DNA of 64,000 bases from Peptococcus simiae (GTDB taxonomy: Bacteria > Bacillota > Peptococcia > Peptococcales > Peptococcaceae), in NCBI RefSeq assembly GCF_046097595.1, contig NZ_JBJUVG010000002.1:62001-126000 (forward strand), written 5' to 3'. The notes beneath the pieces are model-generated. The model worked only from the letters and a program-made list of their open reading frames with translations, was not told the origin of the DNA and did no database searches. The position numbers were made by a program, and so were the translations under genes. The first letter of the stretch is position 1. Each line of letters opens with the position of its first letter. This document shows positions 8,507 through 15,978 of this stretch, one piece after another.

Positions 8507-11152
8507 ATGGCAAGAGAACTCGCTAAAGCGTATGATCCGTCAGCTATTGAAGAAAAATGGTATGATATTTGGGAAAAAGCCGGTTATTTTAAACCAAGCC
8601 GCGATGAAGAAAGGACGCCCTTTACCATCGTTATGCCGCCGCCGAATGTCACCGGCCGGCTGCACATGGGCCATGCCATGGATAACACCATGCAGGATAT
8701 TTTAATCCGTTATCATAGACTCAAGGGGGACAACACCCTCTGGGTCCCGGGCACAGACCATGCCGGTATTGCGACCCAGGCCAAGGTAGAAGGCCTACTC
8801 CGGGAAGAAGGCTCCAGCAAGGATGAAATCGGCCGGGAGGCCTTCATTGACCGCTGCTGGCAGTGGAAAAATGAATATGGTGAAGCCATCACCCGGCAAA
8901 TCCGGAAGCTGGGCTCCTCCTGTGACTGGAGCATGGAACGCTTCACCATGGATGATGTCTGCACCCATGCGGTCCGCAAGTCTTTTGCAGACCTCTACCA
9001 TAAGGGACTCATTTACCAGGGGGACTATATTGTCAACTGGTGCCCTCACTGTGAAACGACGATTTCCGATATTGAAGTGGAGCACGAAGACCACCATGGC
9101 CAGCTCTACTATTTGAATTATTACACCGCTGACGGCAGCCAGCATGTGACCATTGCGACGACCCGGCCGGAGACTATCTTTGGGGACGTAGCCATTGCCG
9201 TTCACCCCGAAGATGACCGCTTTAGCCAGCTCATCGGTCAGGAAGTCCTGATTCCCCTGGCTGACCGGGCCATTCCTATTATTGCCGATGACTATGTGGA
9301 TAAAGAATTTGGGACCGGGGCCCTAAAGATTACCCCCTCCCATGACGTCAATGACTTTGCTGTTGGCCAACGGCATAACCTGCCTTTCTGCGAAGTCATC
9401 GACGCAAAAGGCTATATGACTGACAAGGCCGGGGCCTATGCAGGGCTGGACCGGTTTGACTGCCGGAAAAAAATCATCCAGGACCTGGAAGGGACTAAGT
9501 ACCTGCATAAGGTGGAAGACTACGATAACGCTGTCGGCCACTGCTATCGCTGCCATACAGCCATTGAACCCCGGGTCAGTAAACAGTGGTTCGTGGCCAT
9601 GGAAAAATTGGTGAAGCCGGCCCTGGAAGCGGCCTACAATGGGGACATTAAATTTGTACCGGAGCGGTTCACTAAAATTTATACCAGCTGGCTGGAAAAT
9701 ATTCGGGACTGGTGCATCTCCCGTCAACTGTGGTGGGGGCACCGGATTCCTGTCTGGACCTGCCAGGAATGTGGGCATATTATTTGTGAAGCCCATGACC
9801 CTGATACCTGCCCGACCTGCGGGTCTAAAAAGCTCCACCAGGATGAGGACGTTCTGGATACCTGGTTTAGCTCAGGCTTATGGCCCTTCGAAGTCTTAGG
9901 CTGGCCTGAGAAGACCGCAGACCTGGACATGTTCTATCCGACCAGTGTCCTCGTGACCGGTAGGGATATCATCTTCTTCTGGGTGGCCCGGATGATTTTC
10001 GATGCCTACGAACTGACTGGCCAGAAACCCTTTGATGATGTCCTAATCCATGGCCTGGTCTTGGATGACCAAGGGCGGAAAATGAGTAAGTCTCTGGGCA
10101 ATGGCATTGATCCCCTGGAAGAAATCGAACGTTATGGGGCAGATGCCTTACGGATGACCCTGGTTACCGGGACAACGCCGGGTAACGACACCCGTTACCG
10201 CCAGGAAAAAATCGAAGCCTCCCGGAACTTTACCAATAAACTTTGGAATGCTGCCCGTTTTGTTCTGATGAACCAGCCGGAAGACCAGTCCGTCCTCAAG
10301 GGTGACTTCCAGCCCCGTCACCTGTATGACCGCTGGATTGCGACTCGTCTGGCCAAGGTCGCTGTCCATGTGTCTGAATCCCTGGACCACTATGAACTGG
10401 GTGAAGCCACCCGGGCGATTACAGACTTCATCTGGGATGAATTCTGTGACTGGTATATTGAGTTGGCCAAGCCCCGTCTATATGGGAAACACGGCCTCGA
10501 GGCCCAAGTGGAGGCCCAGCAGGCATCGGCGATTGTCTTAAGAGAAGCCCTCCTACTCCTGCACCCGATTATGCCCTTTATCACAGAAGAAATCTGGCAA
10601 CAGTTGCCCCATGAGGGGGAAAGTATCATGATTGCCGACTGGCCTCAAATCGAGACCTGGCTTGATGATCAGGCAGAAGCTGACATGACCCTGGTGATGG
10701 ATGCCGTTAAGGCGGTCCGTGGCCTCCGCCATGATATGAATGTACCGACCGGTAAACGGGCTCCCATCCACCTGGTCATTACTGACCCAGGCCTTCGGGA
10801 GTTATTCGAAGACCAGCAGGAAGCCTTCCAGCTTTTAGCCTTTGCCTCTGATGTGAAGGTCGGGGCAGACAATGACTTGACCGAACAGGCTGTCAGTGCA
10901 GTGACCGGGTCTGTCCAGATTTTACTGCCCATTAAAGAGCTGCTGAACCTGGAAACGGAAATTGCCCGGATGGAAAAAGAAGAGAAACGCCTCCAGGGAG
11001 AAATCAAGCGCCTGGAAGGAAAACTAAACAACCAGGGCTTTGTGACCAAGGCCCCGGCTGAAGTGGTCGACCAGGAACGGGAAAAACTGACCACCTACAA
11101 GGGTGAATTGACAACTGTTGAAGACCGGCTGGATATGCTGAGAAATTTATAA
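8507..11152 (+). CDS. valS: Valine--tRNA ligase
   Basis: Class I aminoacyl-tRNA synthetase of 881 aa, normal length. Seen: the HIGH-type motif HMGH at 53-56 within PPPNVTGRLHMGH, a CP1 editing domain with the TTRPETIFGD motif, KMSKS at about 526-530, the anticodon-binding domain, and a C-terminal coiled coil (about 810-881) rich in E, K and R that clamps tRNA. Zinc-like CxxC pairs occur in the CP core. It follows the T-box directly (ATG 8507, AAAGGGG upstream). In many Bacillota folC follows valS; here the Tat operon does. Confidence 0.99.
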   Translation: MARELAKAYDPSAIEEKWYDIWEKAGYFKPSRDEERTPFTIVMPPPNVTGRLHMGHAMDNTMQDILIRYHRLKGDNTLWVPGTDHAGIATQAKVEGLLREEGSSKDEIGREAFIDRCWQWKNEYGEAITRQIRKLGSSCDWSMERFTMDDVCTHAVRKSFADLYHKGLIYQGDYIVNWCPHCETTISDIEVEHEDHHGQLYYLNYYTADGSQHVTIATTRPETIFGDVAIAVHPEDDRFSQLIGQEVLIPLADRAIPIIADDYVDKEFGTGALKITPSHDVNDFAVGQRHNLPFCEVIDAKGYMTDKAGAYAGLDRFDCRKKIIQDLEGTKYLHKVEDYDNAVGHCYRCHTAIEPRVSKQWFVAMEKLVKPALEAAYNGDIKFVPERFTKIYTSWLENIRDWCISRQLWWGHRIPVWTCQECGHIICEAHDPDTCPTCGSKKLHQDEDVLDTWFSSGLWPFEVLGWPEKTADLDMFYPTSVLVTGRDIIFFWVARMIFDAYELTGQKPFDDVLIHGLVLDDQGRKMSKSLGNGIDPLEEIERYGADALRMTLVTGTTPGNDTRYRQEKIEASRNFTNKLWNAARFVLMNQPEDQSVLKGDFQPRHLYDRWIATRLAKVAVHVSESLDHYELGEATRAITDFIWDEFCDWYIELAKPRLYGKHGLEAQVEAQQASAIVLREALLLLHPIMPFITEEIWQQLPHEGESIMIADWPQIETWLDDQAEADMTLVMDAVKAVRGLRHDMNVPTGKRAPIHLVITDPGLRELFEDQQEAFQLLAFASDVKVGADNDLTEQAVSAVTGSVQILLPIKELLNLETEIARMEKEEKRLQGEIKRLEGKLNNQGFVTKAPAEVVDQEREKLTTYKGELTTVEDRLDMLRNL

Positions 11153-11154
11153 TC

Positions 11155-11183
11155 TTGTTGCAGTAGCGGTCTCGTGATATGAT
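11155..11183 (+). promoter_or_regulatory. Candidate sigma-A promoter for the tat operon
   Basis: TTGTTG at 11155-11160 and TATGAT at 11178-11183 with a 17-base spacer, starting right after the valS stop. The transcript would carry the hairpin at 11195-11229 in its leader. Confidence 0.5.
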
Positions 11184-11194
11184 AAAATAACTTG

Positions 11195-11229
11195 GCAGCG
11201 GCACACCTGAGCAGGTGTGCCCAGGCTGC
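11195..11229 (+). repeat. Leader hairpin before tatA
   Basis: Perfect inverted repeat GCACACCTG (11201-11209) and CAGGTGTGC (11212-11220), with a weaker outer pair GCAGC/GCTGC. A short, broken T run follows (TACTTTTAGG), so it may be a weak terminator of valS, a leader structure of the tat transcript, or both. Confidence 0.5.
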
Positions 11230-11251
11230 TACTTTTAGGTGAGGTGAAAAA

Positions 11252-11455
11252 ATGATAACCGGTATGATTAGTAGTATGGAACTGCTCCTGGTCATTGTTG
11301 TCGCCTTAGTGGTCTTTGGCGGGTCGCGCCTGTCGGGTGTAGGCAAGTCTTTAGGGCAATCCGTCCGGGAGTTTAAAGAAGAAGTTTCCCAAGATGGTAA
11401 GCATGACGGTACAGAGGAAGACAAGGATCAAGACCATAAGGACGAAAGCAAATGA
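11252..11455 (+). CDS. tatA: Sec-independent translocase protein TatA/TatE family
   Basis: A 67 aa protein with one N-terminal membrane helix (about 6-22), the hinge FGGSRLSGVGKSLG, an amphipathic helix (SVREFKEEV), and a very acidic tail (many D, E and K). TatA-type proteins multimerise to form the passage for folded twin-arginine substrates. The hinge reads FGG rather than the common FGP. It overlaps the next gene by 4 bases, and a TatC gene is two genes downstream, which supports the call. Confidence 0.92.
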   Translation: MITGMISSMELLLVIVVALVVFGGSRLSGVGKSLGQSVREFKEEVSQDGKHDGTEEDKDQDHKDESK

Positions 11456-11751
11456 TCTCTGGGGCAATCGGTTTCGGTGAATTAATCCTTATTTTGCTGG
11501 CAGCTGTCCTGGTCCTAGGGCCGGATAAGGCGCCACAAACGGCCCGCCAATTTGGCCGGGTTGTCAGGGAGTTCCGCCAAACCATCAATGGCGTCACCGA
11601 TGATTTGAAAAATGATTTAACGGATGGCCTGGACCCGGATGAAATCAAGGGCGATATGGACGCTGTCCGTCGCGGCCAAGAGGCCAGCCATGACTTTATT
11701 CGGGACCTTATCAAGGAGCCGGATACACAGAAAAAGGATAAGGACCAGTAA
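11452..11751 (+). CDS. Second TatA/TatB-like translocase protein
   Basis: A 99 aa protein: one membrane helix (about 5-22), the hinge VLGPDKAPQTARQFG, an amphipathic helix VVREFRQTI, and a charged C-terminal region with several D/E-K pairs. LGPDKxPxxARxxG is closer to TatB than to TatA, so this pair may provide separate TatA and TatB functions; many Bacillota instead use one bifunctional TatA. Overlap of 4 bases with the previous gene and a 17-base gap to tatC indicate one operon. Confidence 0.85.
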   Translation: MISGAIGFGELILILLAAVLVLGPDKAPQTARQFGRVVREFRQTINGVTDDLKNDLTDGLDPDEIKGDMDAVRRGQEASHDFIRDLIKEPDTQKKDKDQ

Positions 11752-11768
11752 AGGAAGTGAGGGAGCCA

Positions 11769-12500
11769 ATGGCCGATAAGGAATTACCGCTATCCGCGCA
11801 CTTTAAAGCCTTGCGCCGTGTTATTCTGGTGAGCGTCATAGCTGTTGGCTTAACCAGCTTACTCTGCTTTGGCTTGTGGCGGGAGCTCTTAATGGGCTGG
11901 CTGACAGCACCCATTCAGGCCGAGGGACAGAAGCTGATTTTTATCGGTGTCTCTGAAGGCTTTATCGCCTACTTTAAAGTCAGTCTCATGGCAGGGCTTG
12001 TCCTGGCCAGTCCGGTTGTTGTTTGGCAGGTTTTTTCTTTTATCCTGCCGGCCCTTTATAAAAATGAACGGGTTTTGGTGTTGACAGCCAGCCTGGTGGG
12101 CACCCTCTTATTTTTAGCCGGCCTTGCTTTCGGGTATATATTGGTATTGAAGCCGGCACTTGGTATTTTGCTTTACCAGTTTGGGGGCAATTTTGAACCC
12201 CAAATCACAGCAAACTACTACCTGGACTTTGTCGGCCGCTTTTTACTGCCCTTTGGCCTGATTTTTGAGATGCCCTTGCTGGCCTGGCTTTTAGCTAAAG
12301 CCGGCCTGGTCAAGGCTCAGTCTCTCAAGAAATGGCGGCGGTATGTAGTGATTATTATCCTCTTTTTGGCAGCTGTCCTCACACCACCGGATGTGGTCAG
12401 TCAACTGCTCTTGGCCTTGCCCATGCTGGTCCTCTATGAGGTATCCATTCGGATTTGCCAAGTGGTTGAAGCTAGGACGGCCCGGAAAAAAGCATCCTAG
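11769..12500 (+). CDS. tatC: Sec-independent protein translocase TatC
   Basis: Receptor subunit that binds twin-arginine signal peptides. The 243 aa protein shows six hydrophobic segments, the N-terminal HFKALRR motif (counterpart of HLxELR), FEMPLLAWLL, and TPPDVVSQ between helices 5 and 6, all TatC hallmarks. I chose ATG 11769 with GAGGGA five bases upstream; an in-frame GTG at 11757 is possible but poorly spaced. The last stretch is basic (ARTARKKAS). Operon with two TatA-type genes upstream and a PRC-barrel gene 12 bases downstream. Confidence 0.96.
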   Translation: MADKELPLSAHFKALRRVILVSVIAVGLTSLLCFGLWRELLMGWLTAPIQAEGQKLIFIGVSEGFIAYFKVSLMAGLVLASPVVVWQVFSFILPALYKNERVLVLTASLVGTLLFLAGLAFGYILVLKPALGILLYQFGGNFEPQITANYYLDFVGRFLLPFGLIFEMPLLAWLLAKAGLVKAQSLKKWRRYVVIIILFLAAVLTPPDVVSQLLLALPMLVLYEVSIRICQVVEARTARKKAS

Positions 12501-12512
12501 GAGGGGTCTAAT

Positions 12513-13448
12513 ATGCCTTCAAAAAAATATAGTATTCTATCCCTAATGGCTAAAGATATCATTGATATTCGGTCCGGTCGTCTGTTAAATGGACGGTCCC
12601 GCTGGTTATTCCATGAAGCCAAGCCTTCATTAACTGGCCTGGCCTTATCCAACCAGGGCTTTATTCCCCAGGCGGGGATAAAGGCCTATGCCGGTGACGT
12701 GGTTGTTATTGATGACATCGCAGAGGAAGGGGCCTTGGCGGGCCATGACCTCATTGGCCTGCCCATTATTAATGAAAAGGGGATTTTACTGGCAAAGATT
12801 ATCGATGCCGCTATTGATGGAGAAGGCAAGCTCGTAGAACTCCTTGTTACCGGTGGCCGGCTGGAACAAGCACCCGGGCAACCGGTGGCCCTTGCCATGC
12901 GGGAAGACTGCCGGCTGGGTACGGATGCCCTAATCGTTGCCGGCGATACTGAGCAAATGGACCTCCTCCCTGCAGATACGGCCCTATACCAGGAAGCCCT
13001 TAAGCTGGGCCAAGGTAGCAAGGAAGGGGCTGGCGGGCAAAAGTCAGAAGAAATTCTTAACCGCTTAGGTGAACAGTTAAATGACCTCGGTGGGAAAATA
13101 AGCGACCGGGTCAAAAATGCCAATACCGATGAAATGATCAATGACTTCAACCGGGTGACCAGTAAGATTAACAGCCAGTTGGGCGATCTCTTTGACAAGG
13201 TCATGGAAAAAACCTCTCGGGACCGGCATGAACGGGACGTTGAGGTGGTTATGCAGGATCTGGGCGGCCAAACCGTTTCCCAGTCGATTAATAATAAGGA
13301 AGGCCAGGCCATTATAGGCCCAGGTGAGCCCATTACCGTTCGGGTAATCAAGGAAATCATCCAAGCGGATAAAATAACTGAGCTCTACCGGATGGCTACA
13401 TCAGTATATGAAGAGGAGCGTAATCGAGATGACCTTAAAGACCAATAA
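12513..13448 (+). CDS. PRC-barrel domain protein
   Basis: A 311 aa soluble protein. The N-terminal half contains two PRC-barrel-like segments (about 10-70 and 75-120), seen in KDIIDIRSGRLL and GLPIINEKGILLAKIIDA. The second half is charged and probably helical, with NRLGEQLNDLGGKISDRVKN. PRC barrels bind RNA or protein partners in RimM and photosynthetic reaction centres. No membrane segment is visible, so it probably acts in the cytoplasm or at the membrane face. Position between tatC and a FeoA-domain gene suggests a shared transcript. Function not known. Confidence 0.8.
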   Translation: MPSKKYSILSLMAKDIIDIRSGRLLNGRSRWLFHEAKPSLTGLALSNQGFIPQAGIKAYAGDVVVIDDIAEEGALAGHDLIGLPIINEKGILLAKIIDAAIDGEGKLVELLVTGGRLEQAPGQPVALAMREDCRLGTDALIVAGDTEQMDLLPADTALYQEALKLGQGSKEGAGGQKSEEILNRLGEQLNDLGGKISDRVKNANTDEMINDFNRVTSKINSQLGDLFDKVMEKTSRDRHERDVEVVMQDLGGQTVSQSINNKEGQAIIGPGEPITVRVIKEIIQADKITELYRMATSVYEEERNRDDLKDQ

Positions 13449-13671
13449 GACCTGTACCCTATCCGAACTGCAGGAAGGGACCCTAGGGGAAATTGTTGCC
13501 ATTGATAACGAAGGAATTTTCGAGCAGATTGGCGCCCATGTTGGGATGACTGTTGTGGTCTTGAAGCGGGCCGTCGCCTCTCTTATCCAAATCGGCACCG
13601 GCCAGCTGGAAGTCCCCCAGGAAATTTGTGACCATATCCGGGTGGTCCCCCTGGTCAGTGCCAGTCAATAA
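13429..13671 (+). CDS. FeoA-domain small protein
   Basis: An 80 aa protein matching the SH3-like FeoA fold: TLSELQEGTLGEIVAID, then IGAHVGMTVVVLKR, then ICDHIRVVPL. FeoA accompanies the ferrous iron pump FeoB, and free FeoA domains also occur in DtxR-type regulators. No feoB is in the window, so an iron role is unproven. I prefer ATG 13429 (GGAG about 10 bases upstream); an in-frame ATG at 13408 would lie deeper inside the PRC-barrel gene, which this gene overlaps in either case. Confidence 0.75.
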   Translation: MTLKTNKTCTLSELQEGTLGEIVAIDNEGIFEQIGAHVGMTVVVLKRAVASLIQIGTGQLEVPQEICDHIRVVPLVSASQ

Positions 13672-13722
13672 AAAAAATAGATTGATCCAATAAATAAACC
13701 GACTAGTAAGGTCGGGTAATGG

Positions 13723-13751
13723 CTAGCTTTCAGAAAATTATCTGCTATAAT
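13723..13751 (+). promoter_or_regulatory. Extended -10 promoter for the TrxB-like gene
   Basis: A perfect TATAAT at 13746-13751 preceded by TG at 13743-13744 gives an extended -10 element. The -35 region (CTAGCT, 13723-13728) is poor. A 66-base AT-rich leader follows up to the ribosome site TGGAGGAAGG. Confidence 0.6.
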
Positions 13752-13817
13752 AGTAGTGTTAATATAATCCATATATTTTTTATATCTTTTAAATTTTTAA
13801 ATTTGGAGGAAGGCTTA

Positions 13818-15050
13818 ATGGCAAGAAAACCCTTAGAAGAAAAAAATTATGACTTAATCATCTTAGGTGGCGGTCCTGCTGGTTTAGCAGCCGGTATTTA
13901 TGGTGGCCGGGCAAAAATGAATACCTTGATTATTGAAAAAGGTAGCGTTGGCGGCCGGGCCTTTACCACCCGCGAAATCGTTAACTATCCCGGTTTCCCG
14001 GATACCACTGGTCCTGAACTCACTGGTATCATGCGTGACCATGCTGAAAAATTCGGCTGCACCATTACGAAAGAAACCATTAAAACCGTTGACTTTAGTG
14101 ATGACATGAAGGTCCTCACAACCCGTAAAAATAAGTACACAGCACCAGCCGTGATTATTGCAACCGGGACTGAAGCCCGCGTTTTAGGTATTCCCGGTGA
14201 AAAAGAATTCACCGGTGACGGCGTTGCTTATTGCGCCACCTGTGACGCTGAATTCTTCCAAGACCAACACGTTGTTGTTGTCGGCAGCGGCGACCAAGCC
14301 ATTGAAGAAGGTATGTTCATCGCTAAGTTTGCTGAAAAGATCACCGTTATCGTTTTACACGAAGAAGGTATCTTAGACTGCAACAAGCAAGCTGCTGAAC
14401 GGGCCTTTAAGCACCCCAAAATGAACTTCGTATGGAACTCTGTTTTAGATGCCATTTATGGTGAAGACAGTGTTGAAGGCGTTAAGGTAAAAAATGTTAA
14501 AACTGGTGAAATCAATGACCTGGCTTGCCAAGGGGTATTTTTCTTTGTTGGCCTGGTGCCGCAAACGGCCTTCCTGGAAGGGACCGGCCTTGAAACCAGC
14601 TCCCGGGGCTACATTCCGACCACCGACCTGATGGAAACTAACCTAGAAGGGATTTACGCTGTCGGTGACGTCCGTGACAAATATTTACGGCAAATTGCAA
14701 CCGCTGTCGGTGATGGGGCTACTGCTGCTACCGCTGCTGAACGGTTCATTGAAGAGCAAAAAGATATTCAAGAAAACATCATGAACTCTGACAAGCCGCT
14801 CTTACTCTCCTTCTGGACCCCGGACTATGATGACAGCTTGGAAAAAGTCAATGCTGTTGACAAAGTCGTAGCTGAATCCGGTTTAGACTATAAGACCATG
14901 GAAGCAGACTACACCCGGAAGAAAACCCTGGCTTCTAAGTTCGGTGTTGAGTTAAATGATAATAAACACGCTGCAGTTATCATCATTAAAGATGGTAAAA
15001 AGGCTGGCGAATTAGACCTGGCCGGCGACATTGCAAGCCAATTAAAATAA
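13818..15050 (+). CDS. Thioredoxin reductase-like flavoprotein fused to an inactive thioredoxin-like domain
   Basis: The 410 aa product has a TrxB-type core (1-315): FAD motif GGGPAG (17-22), redox pair CATC (C139, C142), and a second FAD motif GIYAVGDVRD (278-287). The nucleotide-binding segment starts VGSGDQAIEEG but has HEEG where NADPH-using TrxB has HRRxxxR. Residues 326-410 look like a thioredoxin fold in which the WCxxC site is WTPDYD and the cis-proline region is NDNKHAAV, so this domain should be redox-inactive. Codons are strongly biased (GAA, AAA, GTT), as in highly expressed genes. ATG 13818 has a perfect ribosome site; the longer open frame upstream is AT-rich non-coding. Confidence 0.88.
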   Translation: MARKPLEEKNYDLIILGGGPAGLAAGIYGGRAKMNTLIIEKGSVGGRAFTTREIVNYPGFPDTTGPELTGIMRDHAEKFGCTITKETIKTVDFSDDMKVLTTRKNKYTAPAVIIATGTEARVLGIPGEKEFTGDGVAYCATCDAEFFQDQHVVVVGSGDQAIEEGMFIAKFAEKITVIVLHEEGILDCNKQAAERAFKHPKMNFVWNSVLDAIYGEDSVEGVKVKNVKTGEINDLACQGVFFFVGLVPQTAFLEGTGLETSSRGYIPTTDLMETNLEGIYAVGDVRDKYLRQIATAVGDGATAATAAERFIEEQKDIQENIMNSDKPLLLSFWTPDYDDSLEKVNAVDKVVAESGLDYKTMEADYTRKKTLASKFGVELNDNKHAAVIIIKDGKKAGELDLAGDIASQLK

Positions 15051-15068
15051 TCATTTTATATCCAAACA

Positions 15069-15099
15069 AACACTCGCTTTCGGGCGAGTGTTCGTTTTA
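15069..15099 (+). terminator. Terminator after the TrxB-like gene
   Basis: Stem AACACTCGC/GCGAGTGTT (15069-15077 with 15084-15092), loop TTTCGG, followed by CGTTTTATTT. Confidence 0.85.
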
Positions 15100-15133
15100 T
15101 TTACTTCAAATTAGGTGTATAAAAGGCTAAGAC

Positions 15134-15162
15134 TGGACAAATGAGACGACATGCGGTATTAT
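15134..15162 (+). promoter_or_regulatory. Sigma-A promoter for the CBS-ACT-UPF0210 operon
   Basis: TGGACA at 15134-15139 and TATTAT at 15157-15162, spacer 17 bases, 42 bases before the CBS gene start. Confidence 0.6.
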
Positions 15163-15204
15163 AAGTAAAAATTATGCTTTACTTGAATAAAGGGGAGAAA
15201 ACCA

Positions 15205-15666
15205 ATGTCAGAACCGATTCGTAATATTATGGAAACGGATGTTTATACGGTTAACGAAAAAGATACTATTGCTGATGTTCTGCGGGTGCTTGTCGATAAA
15301 AAGACCAGTGGGCTACCTATTATTGATGACAACCAATCCATCGTAGGCTTTATCAGTGATGGTGATATTATGAAATATATCGCCAAACAAGACCCTCGTA
15401 TTATTGATATGACCAGTTTTATCACCGTTTGGTATGATATTGAAAGCTTCGACCAAAAACTGGAAGACCTCCTTAAAATCAATGTCATGGAATTGGCCAC
15501 AACCAAGGCTATTACCGTCAATGAAGACGAGGCCATTGACGATGTGGCAAGAATCCTCGGCAAGAAGAAAATCAAAAAAGTACCGGTAGAAGCTGATGGC
15601 AAACTCGTTGGCGTTATCAGTCGGTCGAATATTATCCGCTATATTGTTCAGAAACACTTGTCCTAA
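15205..15666 (+). CDS. CBS-domain pair protein
   Basis: A 153 aa protein made only of two CBS repeats: IRNIMETDVYTVNEKDTI with LPIIDDNQSIVGFISDGDIM, then AITVNEDEAIDD with VPVEADGKLVGVISRSNII. CBS pairs bind adenine nucleotides or SAM and regulate partner proteins; no partner domain is fused here. It is the first gene of a probable operon with the ACT and UPF0210 genes. A paralogue of the same length is at 20959. Partner unknown. Confidence 0.88.
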   Translation: MSEPIRNIMETDVYTVNEKDTIADVLRVLVDKKTSGLPIIDDNQSIVGFISDGDIMKYIAKQDPRIIDMTSFITVWYDIESFDQKLEDLLKINVMELATTKAITVNEDEAIDDVARILGKKKIKKVPVEADGKLVGVISRSNIIRYIVQKHLS

Positions 15667-15680
15667 TTTAGGGAGGATTC

Positions 15681-15965
15681 ATGGAGACGCAAACCATTAA
15701 AGCGGTTATTACCGTTGTGGGCAAAGACCACCAGGGGATTATCAGCCGGGTGTCCACGGAGCTCGCTAAAAACAGTGTCAATATCCTGGACATTAGTCAG
15801 ACCATCATTGACGGCTTTTTTTCTATGATTATGGTCGTCGATATTTCTTCAGCAACCATCCAATTGTCTGATTTAAACGAGGCCTTGCAAGGTATCGCTG
15901 AAGAAACTAAAACACAAATTACCTGTCAGCACGAAGATATTTTTAACTTCATGCACCGGGTATAG
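15681..15965 (+). CDS. ACT-domain protein (UPF0237 family)
   Basis: A 94 aa protein consisting of one ACT domain: KAVITVVGKDHQGIISRVS, then VNILDISQTIIDGFFSMIMVV. ACT domains sense small ligands, usually amino acids. This stand-alone type is regularly encoded just upstream of UPF0210 genes, as here (13-base gap), so a regulatory partnership with the following protein is likely by association. Ribosome site GGGAGG precedes ATG 15681. Confidence 0.9.
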   Translation: METQTIKAVITVVGKDHQGIISRVSTELAKNSVNILDISQTIIDGFFSMIMVVDISSATIQLSDLNEALQGIAEETKTQITCQHEDIFNFMHRV

Positions 15966-15978
15966 ATGGGAGCTACCA

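Noticed and set aside
12686..13360. Minus-strand open frame of 224 codons
   Set aside because: Serine- and arginine-rich shadow of the PRC-barrel gene in another frame; no ribosome site and no domain.
13429..13671. Ferrous iron transport FeoA proper
   Set aside because: The fold matches, but there is no feoB nearby and the gene lies in the tat operon, so I kept only the domain name.
13672..13720. Hairpin CCGAC/GTCGG after the FeoA-like gene as a terminator
   Set aside because: The stem is short and no T run follows, so I could not support a terminator call.
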